Origin: JAJPKK01 sp963787675
GTDB lineage: Bacteria > Pseudomonadota > Alphaproteobacteria > Rhizobiales > Xanthobacteraceae
Length of the DNA: 64,000 nt
Assembly (NCBI GenBank): GCA_963787675.1
Contig: CAWBDV010000007.1
Coordinates: 1,116,001 to 1,180,000, forward strand
Reading direction: 5' to 3'
In this document: piece after piece, positions 45,948-53,791 of the stretch
Position numbering within the stretch: position 1 is the first letter of the stretch
Layout: each line of letters opens with the position of its first letter
The notes under the pieces: model-generated
The model's database searches: none
Seen by the model: the letters and a program-made list of their open reading frames with translations, nothing else
What the model was told of the DNA's origin: nothing
Position numbers and translations under genes: made by a program

Positions 45948-46155
45948 GCATTCCTCCTGTTGCTCGCGCGATGGCTGACCTGTTGCGGTCTCGCCACCCC
46001 GTCGAACAACGGAGCGTCTGCTGGAATTGAATCACGGATTGGGGGATTGTCAAATTAGTGCTGGCAATTGTTTTTTTTGCTTGCCACGCTGTTGAGTTCC
46101 TCACCGATGGCGCGGTTGTCGACGAGGACATTGGATGTCGATGAGGAGACAGGAG

Positions 46156-46476
46156 ATGAGAGGGCTCAAAGTCTTGAGATTTCTTTCAGCGACCGCAGCG
46201 GCAATGCCGCTTGTTCTAAGCGCCGGCTTGGCGGCTCCGGCGGCGCGATCTATCCCTCAAGCGTGCAGCGGAGTTCTCACACTAGAGGACGGGTACTATC
46301 AATTGAAACCGGACGCTGGTGCCACAGCATGGTGCGATTCCAATGTCTCGCAAGAATTGATTCCGCTGGTCCTGAAGGCGTGCAAGGTTGGAAGTCGATG
46401 TCGCATCGTCGGATCAGTGCAGGGACACGGCGTATTTTACTGGATGCATATCTCGTCGGTCACACGGCTCAAGTGA
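46156..46476 (+). CDS. Small secreted protein of unknown function
   Basis: A 106-residue protein with a signal peptide (MRGLKVLRFLSATAAAMPLV) and a mature part with three cysteines, ending CRIVGSVQGHGVFYWMHISS. This end looks like a small beta barrel. The ATG at 46156 follows GGAGACAGGAG. Family not named. Confidence 0.7.
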   Translation: MRGLKVLRFLSATAAAMPLVLSAGLAAPAARSIPQACSGVLTLEDGYYQLKPDAGATAWCDSNVSQELIPLVLKACKVGSRCRIVGSVQGHGVFYWMHISSVTRLK

Positions 46477-46501
46477 GATCGGCTTCGCCAGAGCCGAAGT
46501 T

Positions 46502-46565
46502 CACGTCACGGATTTTGGACGGTTGGGTGGGGTGGCTCTATTGGGCCGTGGAGGAGGCTTCGGTT
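46502..46565. repeat. Dispersed repeat R, copy A
   Basis: CACGTCACGGATTTTGGACG, then GTTGGGTGGGGTGGCTCTAT and TGGGCCGTGGAGGAGGCTTC. The same string ends the tail-fibre-like gene at 51093-51161, where the minus strand reads the last codons TEATSTAQ and the stop. Here the minus strand still reads TEASSTAQ-stop. Confidence 0.85.
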
Positions 46566-46667
46566 GCCTAGCGCGCGGCGGGGCTCAGCCGTGCCGTTTG
46601 ACCTGGAGCCGGTACGGTATTTAGCGGGCACTCGCGCTGGGACGTCGACAGGCATATGCTCAGCGGT

Positions 46668-46884
46668 ATGTTCACCAAGGCCGAGCGGCGCGACTTTTCG
46701 GTGTCAGTCAGAAGCAAGGGCAAGCCTCCGAACCCGTGGCGGTGGGAGATTCATCGGGCGGGGCGATTGAGCGCGGTCGAACAGTCTTTGGAATGTTTTT
46801 CCGACAATGGCGGCAGCCAACAAGGCGGGCAAAGAAGCGCTCGCACAGCTATTGAAGAGACTTTCAATTAGAAGCTTTGAATAG
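46668..46884 (+). pseudogene. MFTKxERRDF family, copy 2, frameshifted
   Basis: Matches the gene at 43240 up to AVEQSLECF; near 46795 one base shifts the frame, and the restored frame reads TMAAANKAGKEALAQLLKRL before a stop at 46884. Broken duplicate. Confidence 0.8.
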
Positions 46885-46946
46885 TCCGCTTGTGTTGAGT
46901 TGATGATGACGGGGGAGTGGAAAAACACGTTTGATGGAGCGGCAAG

Positions 46947-47622
46947 ATGCACAAACCGGCTCGGAGGCCCGCGGTGTTCACCTGGAAATATGATCCCGTG
47001 GAGTTGATCGCTGATGGCGTCGTCCATGCCCTCGGCATTAGTCTTGGATTGGTCGGAGCTGTGGCGATCGTATTCGTTGCGGCCAGCTCCGCGCGCAGCG
47101 AGCACGTTACGTCGGTCGTCATCTACTCAGTCGGTCTGTTGGCGATGCTTGGTCTCTCGGCCGCCTACAACACCTGGCCGGTATCGCGCACGAAATGGAT
47201 TCTGCTGCGTTTCGACCAATCCGCCATCTACCTGATGATTGCTGGAACCTATACACCTTTTATAGCGCAGATAAAAAACGACCTTTTTTCAATTTGCCTT
47301 CTCATCGGGGTTTGGTTGACGGCGGCTGCCGGGGTCGCTCTTAAGCTGTTGGTGCCTGGTCGCTTCGGTGCTTTCTCGATCGTTCTTTACCTGCTTTTGG
47401 GCTGGAGTGGCGCAGTAGTGTATCAGCCCATCGCAGCCGTTTTGCCCAGCGCGAGCATCTGGCTGCTCGTAGTGGGAGGAGCACTCTACACCATCGGTGT
47501 TGTTTTTCATCTGTGGAGAAGTTTGCGCTTTCAAAACGTAATATGGCAACGCTTTCGTGTTGGTTGCTGCCTGCTGTCACTATTCGGCGTTGCTGGATTC
47601 TGTCGTGTATGTAGTAGCGTGA
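46947..47622 (+). pseudogene. Hemolysin III/PAQR-family membrane protein, frameshifted
   Basis: A seven-helix HlyIII-type protein: PVELIADGVVHALGISLGLV, MLGLSAAYNTWPVSRTKWIL and IYLMIAGTYTPFIAQIK. Near 47548 one extra base shifts the frame; in the restored frame it ends AFVLVAACCHYSALLDSVVY and stops at 47622, giving the last helix with its conserved His. Also, the usual FDHxAIY motif reads FDQSAIY, so a conserved His is already lost. Both changes point to real decay here. Confidence 0.87.
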
Positions 47623-47664
47623 TTTCAAGCACGTTCGCTCGCGGGACGGCCGCGAGAACGAGAA

Positions 47665-47687
47665 TTCATGTCACGGATTTTGGCCGA
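47665..47687. repeat. Dispersed repeat R, copy B (core only)
   Basis: TTCATGTCACGGATTTTGG followed by CCG: only the first 20 or so bases of the repeat are kept. Confidence 0.6.
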
Positions 47688-47794
47688 TCGCACGATACGG
47701 TCATGGTGCGGCTCGCTGTCCCGCCTTGATGCAGGTCAAGGCGGTCTGCTCTCGTCCTTCTATGTTGCCGCCGCCGGGTGATCGGAAATAGAAC

Positions 47795-48013
47795 ATGCCA
47801 AACGTAAAACACATTTCGTCACGAACAGAGATTCCCGCGGGGCAGAGCTACGTGTTGGTCACATTCGGTGAGGAGAGCGGACAAAAGAGAGATTCTTTTG
47901 GCTGGACGATTACGGTGACCCGCAACAACGAACTTTCCTTCTTGACCGCAGTTCATTCAGCTAAGGAACTTGCTAAGCGGGAGCACATTTCCACTGTGTT
48001 TGCCTGTAAATAG
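47795..48013 (+). CDS. Small hypothetical protein
   Basis: A 72-residue protein, SYVLVTFGEESGQKRDSFGW then TITVTRNNELSFLTAVHSAK. No family recognised; the frame is clean, with an ATG at 47795 and a weak GGAAAT upstream. Confidence 0.5.
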   Translation: MPNVKHISSRTEIPAGQSYVLVTFGEESGQKRDSFGWTITVTRNNELSFLTAVHSAKELAKREHISTVFACK

Positions 48014-48225
48014 TTGTTCGGACTTGTCGAATACATGGCTGCCCCGTGGCGACCTCAGGCATCGGGGGCGGGAATATCTCCAGCTCAAAGCCCTGAAAGC
48101 ATAAGCCAGATCACTAAAGACACTGCTATCAATGCGACCCAGAATAGGGTCCATTTCATTTGGCGAGTAGTTCCGTCTTCAGGTTGATGTGACATGGCTT
48201 GGCAGGGAACAGGGTCCGCGCCGAC

Positions 48226-48537
48226 TCATGCTCGCCTACCGTTCCGACGTTCCAGGTCCCGGCGCATGCTTGCTGCCGCCGCCAATCTGGGCTCGCCACT
48301 CGCCCACCTGGGCACGGGATGCCCCGCTGCGAGCACGATCAAGGCTACGGACGGTAGGCTACCGTTTCGGCCAGGAATATGCACCACCTCATGAACCGTG
48401 TGGTTTGCCGGAGGGTTAAGGCCGGCATCCGGCAACATAATAGATTCCCCAACGCGGGGCAGCTCCGCGAACTCAAAAACGCCGTGAGGGTCGTCGGTCG
48501 ATATATGGCCGAGGAATACTGTACAAGAGACCGCCAT
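48226..48537 (-). CDS. Hypothetical protein
   Basis: A 103-residue protein: MAVSCTVFLGHISTDDPHGV, FEFAELPRVGESIMLPDAGL, VHEVVHIPGRNGSLPSVALI. The first part (FEFAELPRxGExIxL ... V..V.H.P) is a pattern seen in small rhizobial proteins. The ATG at 48537 has GGAAAGGATG upstream. Function unknown. Confidence 0.65.
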   Translation of the reverse strand: MAVSCTVFLGHISTDDPHGVFEFAELPRVGESIMLPDAGLNPPANHTVHEVVHIPGRNGSLPSVALIVLAAGHPVPRWASGEPRLAAAASMRRDLERRNGRRA

Positions 48538-48984
48538 CTGGTCATCCTTTCCGAGAGCAAAGCCTACACCAACACCGAAAGGGCGGCGAGACGCCTATGC
48601 GGTCGATCTGTCTTTCTCTGACTTGCTGAAGAGCGCCGCAAGCGTCGACCTGCGCATGAGCGCGTTGGGCGGCCGACGGAACCACGTCACGGATTTTGGA
48701 CGGCTGGGCGGGGTGTGGTGGCTTTGTTGAGCCGTGGAGCGCGGTTGGTTCAGCGCGGTCCTAACTAGCGCGTTTCTTCGGCCGGGGCCGCTGTCGGTTC
48801 TCCAGGCAGCTTGCTGGCGAGCACCAGCCACGCGTCGGCCGCGGTAATGAGCCGCCGACCGTACGCCGCAGCAAACGGGCGGTGTTGATTTGTTCAGCGC
48901 AACCATCTACTTGCGGTCAGCATGTTCGGGATTGCGTATTCGATCACCTCGTAATAACCAACTTAAACTGGTCGGCACGCGCAC
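48538..48984. other. Gene-poor stretch containing repeat R copy C
   Basis: About 450 bases with no supported gene; the only recognisable element is the dispersed repeat at 48683-48749. Confidence 0.45.
48683..48749. repeat. Dispersed repeat R, copy C
   Basis: CACGTCACGGATTTTGGACG, GCTGGGCGGGGTGTGGTGGC, TTTGTTGAGCCGTGGAG: same layout as copies A and E with several substitutions. Confidence 0.75.
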
Positions 48985-49347
48985 ATGTTTGCGAGAAATA
49001 ACCGAAGCAAAACGCCTCCCGGCATAATCGTCATGCAAAGTGAATACGGGCTGACGTTATGGATCAGCGGCAGACCTGTTGATGCTACTCCAGGGACCGT
49101 TGCCCTGTTGGACTGTCTCCACAAGAATATCGGATGTGTCGTGTCCTACGCGCAACTATCCTTGGCGGTGATGTGCAAGTCCGCAGACGCAGCGAGACGC
49201 CGACGGGTATTGTGCCAATTCGCGCACAGCGCCAATCGTGTATTGGCTCTCCATCAGGCGCCCTATGTGATCATGCCGGCCAAGAACTTGGGCTATGCTC
49301 TGTGTGAGATCGGGCGACCTCGGCGCTTGAACGGCCGGCAACGCTGA
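48985..49347 (+). CDS. Winged-helix DNA-binding protein (OmpR-type output domain), stand-alone
   Basis: A 120-residue protein. Residues 20-110 resemble the winged helix of OmpR/ToxR regulators: GRPVDATPGTVALLDCLHKN, IGCVVSYAQLSLAVMC and the wing YVIMPAKNLGYALCEIG. No receiver domain is present. Likely a small transcription regulator; target unknown. Confidence 0.6.
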   Translation: MFARNNRSKTPPGIIVMQSEYGLTLWISGRPVDATPGTVALLDCLHKNIGCVVSYAQLSLAVMCKSADAARRRRVLCQFAHSANRVLALHQAPYVIMPAKNLGYALCEIGRPRRLNGRQR

Positions 49348-49616
49348 TCTCGAAAACCAGCCGCTCTCAGATCCCAAGGTGCCTGCGAACATAAAAATAG
49401 CGGCCCGTCGGCGATGAGTAGCCGGCAGGCCGCCGAGCAAAGAGGGGTTGGTTCCATCCCTCCGAATCGGATCATCGCACGGAACACGTTACAAGACGAC
49501 AACAGCGTGAGCACGTATGCAAAGGAGCCATCAGTAGGGATGCCCCAAGGTGTTTTGGACCTTGGCATGTGGTAGCGTAGCGTCGGTCACGTTGCCAATC
49601 GTGAGCCATGCACTAC

Positions 49617-49652
49617 TGCCCCGGCGCGCCCCACGAGGCTGGGGCATTTTTT
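49617..49652 (+). terminator. Terminator-like hairpin
   Basis: TGCCCC pairs with GGGGCA, followed by TTTTTT. Confidence 0.55.
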
Positions 49653-49730
49653 GTTTCCTTAATCGTTTCGGATGTAGGCTCGGTCGTCGACTTGCAAATG
49701 CACGCCGACAAATTGCAAAACGACTGCGCG

Positions 49731-49769
49731 AGCCCTGGTCAACGCCTCCCGGCAGGCCGGGGCTTTTTC
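49731..49769 (+). terminator. Terminator-like hairpin
   Basis: AGCCCTGG pairs with CCGGGGCT, followed by TTTTT. Confidence 0.55.
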
Positions 49770-49918
49770 ATTTGGCGCGGCTTCCCAGCGACCGTCGGTC
49801 TCTCTTTGCCGCGCGGGCGGCAGGATTTGGCCAATGGGGTCGGGTGGTTTGCAGGCCCGGCTTGTAGCTATCAGGGGATAAGCGGACGTGTTGTTAGCGG
49901 CGTGAGCCTCGCCGAGTT

Positions 49919-49969
49919 CACGTCACGGATTTTGGACGGTTGGGTGGGTGGCGTGGCTCTATTGGGCCG
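49919..49969. repeat. Dispersed repeat R, copy D
   Basis: CACGTCACGGATTTTGGACG, GTTGGGTGGGTGGCGTGGCT, CTATTGGGCCG: agrees with copies A and E over about 50 bases, then diverges. Confidence 0.85.
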
Positions 49970-50094
49970 AGTGAGCCCGACCCCTCCAATCGTGGATTTG
50001 GGGCTCGGCGACTGTCGGCCGATACGACTGCCATGCCGGAGAAGGCCGATACAGCTGGCGTGAATGAGCGAAGCAGTACGCAACGCCGAGTGTC

Positions 50095-50292
50095 TCAAAA
50101 TACGAGTGTTGCCTTGTGTATTTGATCAGGCGTTTCCGTAACGTCTACCCACATTGTTTTTCCATCATCGTTTTTGCTGCACACAAAAAAGACCGTGGTC
50201 CCTCCTTTCCCCGCTCTCATGTGGGAGACATAGTCGATGTTCACGTCTACCGCTGGACCATCCGTCAACGTCAGCCTTTTCCAGTTCGCCAT
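50095..50292 (-). CDS. Small conserved hypothetical protein
   Basis: A 65-residue beta-rich protein, MANWKRLTLTDGPAVDVNID then YVSHMRAGKGGTTVFFVCSK, ending VTETPDQIH. The pattern recalls short rhizobial proteins in which VxVNxD..xM and VxETP are conserved. The ATG at 50292 has CAGGAGAGCAAG upstream. Function unknown. Confidence 0.7.
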   Translation of the reverse strand: MANWKRLTLTDGPAVDVNIDYVSHMRAGKGGTTVFFVCSKNDDGKTMWVDVTETPDQIHKATLVF

Positions 50293-50358
50293 CTTGCTCT
50301 CCTGTCTTCACATCATTCCCGATGCATTAATTGCGGTCTCGCATATCAGTTGCGGCGG

Positions 50359-50565
50359 TCATTCAAGTCCCTTCACCCAGTCATCCCAATCGTGCCACGG
50401 CCTGTCCGGGAGGCCTAAAGCCCCGTCCAAGAGTTTTTGCACGATGCGTGCGACCTTGACCCGATCACCTAACTCATTTTCCATTAGGAAATGATCCTCA
50501 ATCATTTTACGCAGATGCTCCTCTGTGAGGAGAACGGTCACCGTAAGTTTTTCTGATATTGGCAC
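50359..50565 (-). CDS. Small hypothetical protein downstream of the HicA-like gene
   Basis: A 68-residue protein from a GTG at 50565: LTVTVLLTEEHLRKMIEDHF then LMENELGDRVKVARIVQKLL. It is acidic and helical, and it lies 94 bases after the HicA-like toxin on the same strand. It is not a recognisable HicB; it could be an unrelated antitoxin or an independent gene. Start uncertain, since the frame is open to 50742. Confidence 0.5.
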   Translation of the reverse strand: MPISEKLTVTVLLTEEHLRKMIEDHFLMENELGDRVKVARIVQKLLDGALGLPDRPWHDWDDWVKGLE

Positions 50566-50659
50566 GGGCTTCTCTGCCTCACGTCCGAACGATCTCACCG
50601 GCCGATCAGCCGCAATGCATTTCGATCGCTGTCGTTGATTGTGAGCTTTCTCTACGGTC

Positions 50660-50893
50660 TCACACTCGACTCGTTGGTCCCGGCAACTTTGACCAATCGA
50701 GGCCCAATTCTTCACACGCAGTACGAATGATGCGAGCATCAAGAATTTGGTGCGGGCCGCCCAGCGGCACCTCTGCCTTGCGGCCTTGACGATGAACCGT
50801 CACGTTCGCATGGCCTGTACCGCGCTGCTCCTGGTCCGTGTCGAACCGGCAACCATGCTCCGCGAGCCATTTCCGAAACGTCGCGCTTTCCAT
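50660..50893 (-). CDS. HicA-like mRNA interferase toxin
   Basis: A 77-residue protein resembling the double-stranded-RNA-binding fold of HicA: MESATFRKWLAEHGCRFDTD, TGHANVTVHRQGRKAEVPLG and GPHQILDARIIRTACEELGL. The catalytic His of HicA (GxxH before the beta strands) fits GTGHANV, though the usual GxxHxxxxH order is loose. The ATG at 50893 gives family length. No HicB with a recognisable RNase-H-like fold is adjacent. Confidence 0.65.
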   Translation of the reverse strand: MESATFRKWLAEHGCRFDTDQEQRGTGHANVTVHRQGRKAEVPLGGPHQILDARIIRTACEELGLDWSKLPGPTSRV

Positions 50894-51092
50894 CGCCTTG
50901 CTCCTATGTCTGGCGGCTCCCGACAAAGACGGTGGGCCTCGTTTGCTCAATATATGCCAATGCTTGAGCGGCACCTGCCTTGATCCCGATCAAGACAGGC
51001 GAGCAAGTGGTACGAAGTATGGTCAGTTCATGGCCGTCGTTTGCGGCGACGCCCTATTTATGGGGGAGTGCCCGCGTCAAGATGAGTGAATC

Positions 51093-51161
51093 TACGTCAC
51101 GGATTTTGGACGATTAGGGTGAGTGCCGTGGCTCTATTGGGCCGTGGAGGTGGCTTCGGTT
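51093..51161. repeat. Dispersed repeat R, copy E (source-like copy)
   Basis: Covers the last nine codons of the tail-fibre-like frame (TTEATSTAQ, minus strand) and about 40 bases beyond its stop at 51134. This copy explains the others: each is the 3' end of that gene plus its downstream flank. Confidence 0.85.
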
Positions 51162-52800
51162 GTGGTCGCCTGTGTTGTGGAGGCTGTGACGGCCAGAATG
51201 GCGGCGGTTGATGAGGCGTCGGCAGTCGTGACGGTTTGTGGTGCAGGTTCAATGAGGATGGTGCGGGTGCTTGTTGACGTGTTGCCCCAGGTGTCGGTGG
51301 CGACGTAGTCGATGGTGTCGGTGGCAACGGTGCTGGTGTCGATGATGATGTTGGAGACCAGCGCGCCATTGAGGAAGGTGCGGATGCCGAGGTCGTGGCC
51401 CTCGTTGTCGGTCGCGATGGCGCCGAGGTCGCTGTAGGTGGTGCCCACGTCGATGACCGCGGGATTGTTGCCCTCGATGGTGATGGTCGGGGGAGTGGAC
51501 GTTCCCGAAATTGTCGGCGTCGTCGGGGCGCTGATCTGGACCTGCGGCGTGCTGCCACTGTCGGCGAGGACGGCCGCGAGTTGATCACCCGATACACACA
51601 TCGTCGAACCGTCCGACTTCTCCACACAAAGCTCCTTTGTCGTCACTTTATCGGACGTGAACGACTGGGCGAAGCCGGCGATGGTCTGCTCGATGCTCGC
51701 GATCTCGCTGGCAAGCGCCTGGATAGCTTTCACAATCGGTGAAATGAGGCCGATGTAGTTGAGGCCGAGCGTGCCGCCGGGCGTGAGCGCCGTTGGGCTG
51801 GTGGTCGAGACAAGCGTGGGGAACAGCTGCTGCACTTGCTGGGCGATGAAGCCGAGCTGCGGTGTCGAACCCTGGTCCGGATTTATCCAGTTGAATGTGA
51901 CCGGGTTAAGCGCGTCGATGAGCGAGAGAGACGTTGAGGCGTCGAGCGACTGAATGTTCGTCTTGAGCCGCTGGTCGGAGCTTTGGGTGAGCGTCCCCGA
52001 GAGCTGGGCGTTGCCGCCGTCGAAGACGGCGAAGACGGTGGACGATGCGTTGTTGACGATGTTAAACGCCAAGGTCGAGCTAGCGTTGTCTGGGCCCCAG
52101 ACGGTGAGCCGGCTGTAGGGGGTGGTGGTGCCGATGCCGACGTTGCCGCCCAAAAATTCTGCCGCATAATTCCTTGTCGCCCCAGTGGGTGCGTTGACGG
52201 TTAAGCCATAGCCGTTGGTCACGACGCTGGCGGTCAACGCATTCGAGGCAATGAGAAGCCCGTGGGCATTGGTAATGTTCGTGCTGCTGGCGTTGTCACT
52301 TTTCAGTGCACCCGAAATATATAACGTGGCTGCATTGGTGATGGTTGAAGTGGAAATCGAGAACGCGAACGTGGGCTGCCCGCGTTCCGATTGTGGCACC
52401 GTTTGAAGACGTGTCGGTAAGGGTCGCAGCATTTGCGGCAAACTGAAGGCCCGTTGTAGTCCAGGAAGATGCACTCTGATTCCCGGCGATGTTAATCTCT
52501 GCCGCAGGAAACTGAATACCAATTCCGAGTTTTCCCGCGAAAAACGAGTTTGCTGTTGAACTGTCATACAGCGCCCAATTGTTAGTCGTACCGGAGCCCC
52601 CAGAGCCGCCGTTATTCGTGATTTGAATTGCATAGTTGTTTGTTGTTCCAGCGCCCGAAGCATTCGATACATTAAAATGTCCACCAACATTGTTAATTGT
52701 GCCGACAACGCCCGGAGCAGCCGAGAACACACCAGTATTAATTCCGGTGTTATTTACTGTTCCCGTTGTTGTTCCATTTCCGTTTGAGATCCCATTCCCA
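51134..52800 (-). pseudogene. Tail-fibre/adhesin-like protein with S74 chaperone and Ig-like domain, frameshifted
   Basis: A Ser/Thr/Asn-rich repetitive protein. Going N to C: NNxG repeats (SNASGAGTTNNYAIQITNNG), GIGTTTPYSRLTVWGPDNAS, then the intramolecular chaperone (peptidase S74) SSDQRLKTNIQSLDASTSLS with LGFIAQQVQQLFPTLVS. A coiled region and a DUF5011-type Ig domain (NNPAVIDVGTTYSDLGAIAT, DTIDYVATDTWGNTSTSTRT) follow, with a low-complexity tail. Frames must be joined near 52377 and 52725. The N-terminus is cut off by a hydrolase fragment at about 52800. S74 domains trimerise fibres and then cut themselves off. The ASST/TTPYSRL style is one I know mainly from candidate-phyla proteins. 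Confidence 0.82.
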
Positions 52801-52802
52801 TG

Positions 52803-53058
52803 GATGACCGCGGGATTTAACTTTTACCGAACAATGATAGCCGATGCGGAGTTCGCTTCATCGCTGCGTGGCGCCAAGCTGACAATGCCGGTCCTCGCGA
52901 TTGCCGGGAGGCATAGTACTGGGGAGCGGATGCGCACGAAGCTTCAATCGAGCGCCGATAGTTTGATCAGCGTAGTGGCCGAGGCCTGCGGTCATTTTGT
53001 CGCTGAAAAGCAGCCCGAGTTCTTCTGTGAGCAAATCGAGCGATTTTGTTTAATTTGA
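52803..53058 (+). pseudogene. Alpha/beta hydrolase (epoxide-hydrolase-like) C-terminal fragment
   Basis: Encodes MTAGFNFYRTMIADAEFASS, LTMPVLAIAGRHSTGERMRT and SVVAEACGHFVAEKQPEFFC, the lid end and the catalytic His (GHFVAEEQP type) of an epoxide-hydrolase-like enzyme. The nucleophile half is missing. Confidence 0.8.
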
Positions 53059-53208
53059 GACAATCCGCCCTAAGCTGTGGAAAACCGTGCACAGGTTGGC
53101 GAACTTCATAGCCATCACGTCCGGTTTGAGTTTTTAGTGCACACACATTGTAGGAAAATCCATTCCCGCGCAGTCGTTGCGTGATGTGACCCGCGGCAAG
53201 CTCAGCGT

Positions 53209-53391
53209 TCACCGGCTTGAGATCGAGATTTTCCAGTTGCTCAATTCGAGATAATGCACGATCGCCTCGGCGACGCGGTCTTGCTCATCCTCAGTGAGCG
53301 CGCGCCGCATGCTGCAGACGAGCGCGAGGCCGTCCGCAGCCCCAACTTGACGGTGAATTGCAGGGTCTTGCGCTTGATTGTCAGAGTGCAA
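53209..53391 (-). CDS. Small conserved hypothetical protein
   Basis: A 60-residue protein whose second half, MRRALTEDEQDRVAEAIVHY then LELSNWKI, resembles the C-terminus of a short rhizobial family. It overlaps the upstream gene by 11 bases, so they may be one operon. Confidence 0.5.
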   Translation of the reverse strand: MHSDNQAQDPAIHRQVGAADGLALVCSMRRALTEDEQDRVAEAIVHYLELSNWKISISSR

Positions 53392-53692
53392 ACGGGCTCT
53401 GTTGTAACAAGTCTGTAGCGACAGCCCATTTGACCAGCGCTTCTTGTATATCTATTTCAGCCTGCGTTATTGATTCAACGAGCCGCCCTTTTGCCGCAGA
53501 GTCGGTTTCAAAATGAATGATGCGCTTGAGCTTCATGAGATGATGGTCCAATTGTCGTAGCTTGGTCGTCATCAAAATCGAAATCGCCTGCAACGACTCG
53601 GCGTCAGTGGCAACGGATCGTGTCGAAACCGTGCCCGGGTTGCCGCGGCGCAGCCGCTGTTCGGGGCACAAGTCAATGATGTTTGACATCAT
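53381..53692 (-). CDS. Hypothetical protein
   Basis: A 103-residue helical protein, MMSNIIDLCPEQRLRRGNPG, then LMTTKLRQLDHHLMKLKRII and ITQAEIDIQEALVKWAVATD, predicted to be mostly coiled coil. No family recognised. Confidence 0.55.
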   Translation of the reverse strand: MMSNIIDLCPEQRLRRGNPGTVSTRSVATDAESLQAISILMTTKLRQLDHHLMKLKRIIHFETDSAAKGRLVESITQAEIDIQEALVKWAVATDLLQQSPFAL

Positions 53693-53791
53693 ACGGCTCC
53701 CATAGGTAGCCCGTCGCCAATGCGATTAATCGGCCGCACGACCCCGGGGCCATCGGAGATTTTGCGGCCGTAATCCGGGCTGCGGTCGCCG

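Larger units (their letters stand above)
49348..50094. other. Long non-coding stretch with two terminator-like hairpins and repeat R copy D
   Basis: About 750 bases without a convincing gene. It holds hairpins at 49617 and 49731 and the repeat at 49919. The two hairpins share a design (a CC-rich arm, about 18-base loop, GG-rich arm, T-tract) and frame roughly 80 bases. A small RNA between them is possible but unsupported. Confidence 0.45.

Noticed and set aside
49550..50063. Plus-strand frames around the two hairpins
   Set aside because: They run through terminator-like hairpins and the dispersed repeat; no credible start or family.
46502..51161. The dispersed repeat as integron attC sites
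   Set aside because: GTTGGGT fits the GTTRRRY core, but no partner RYYYAAC at proper distance was found, genes between lie in both orientations and no integron integrase is present.
52967..53212. Minus-strand frame beginning inside the stop of the small gene at 53209
   Set aside because: The GTGA overlap is suggestive, but the product has no recognisable family and overlaps a hydrolase fragment on the other strand.
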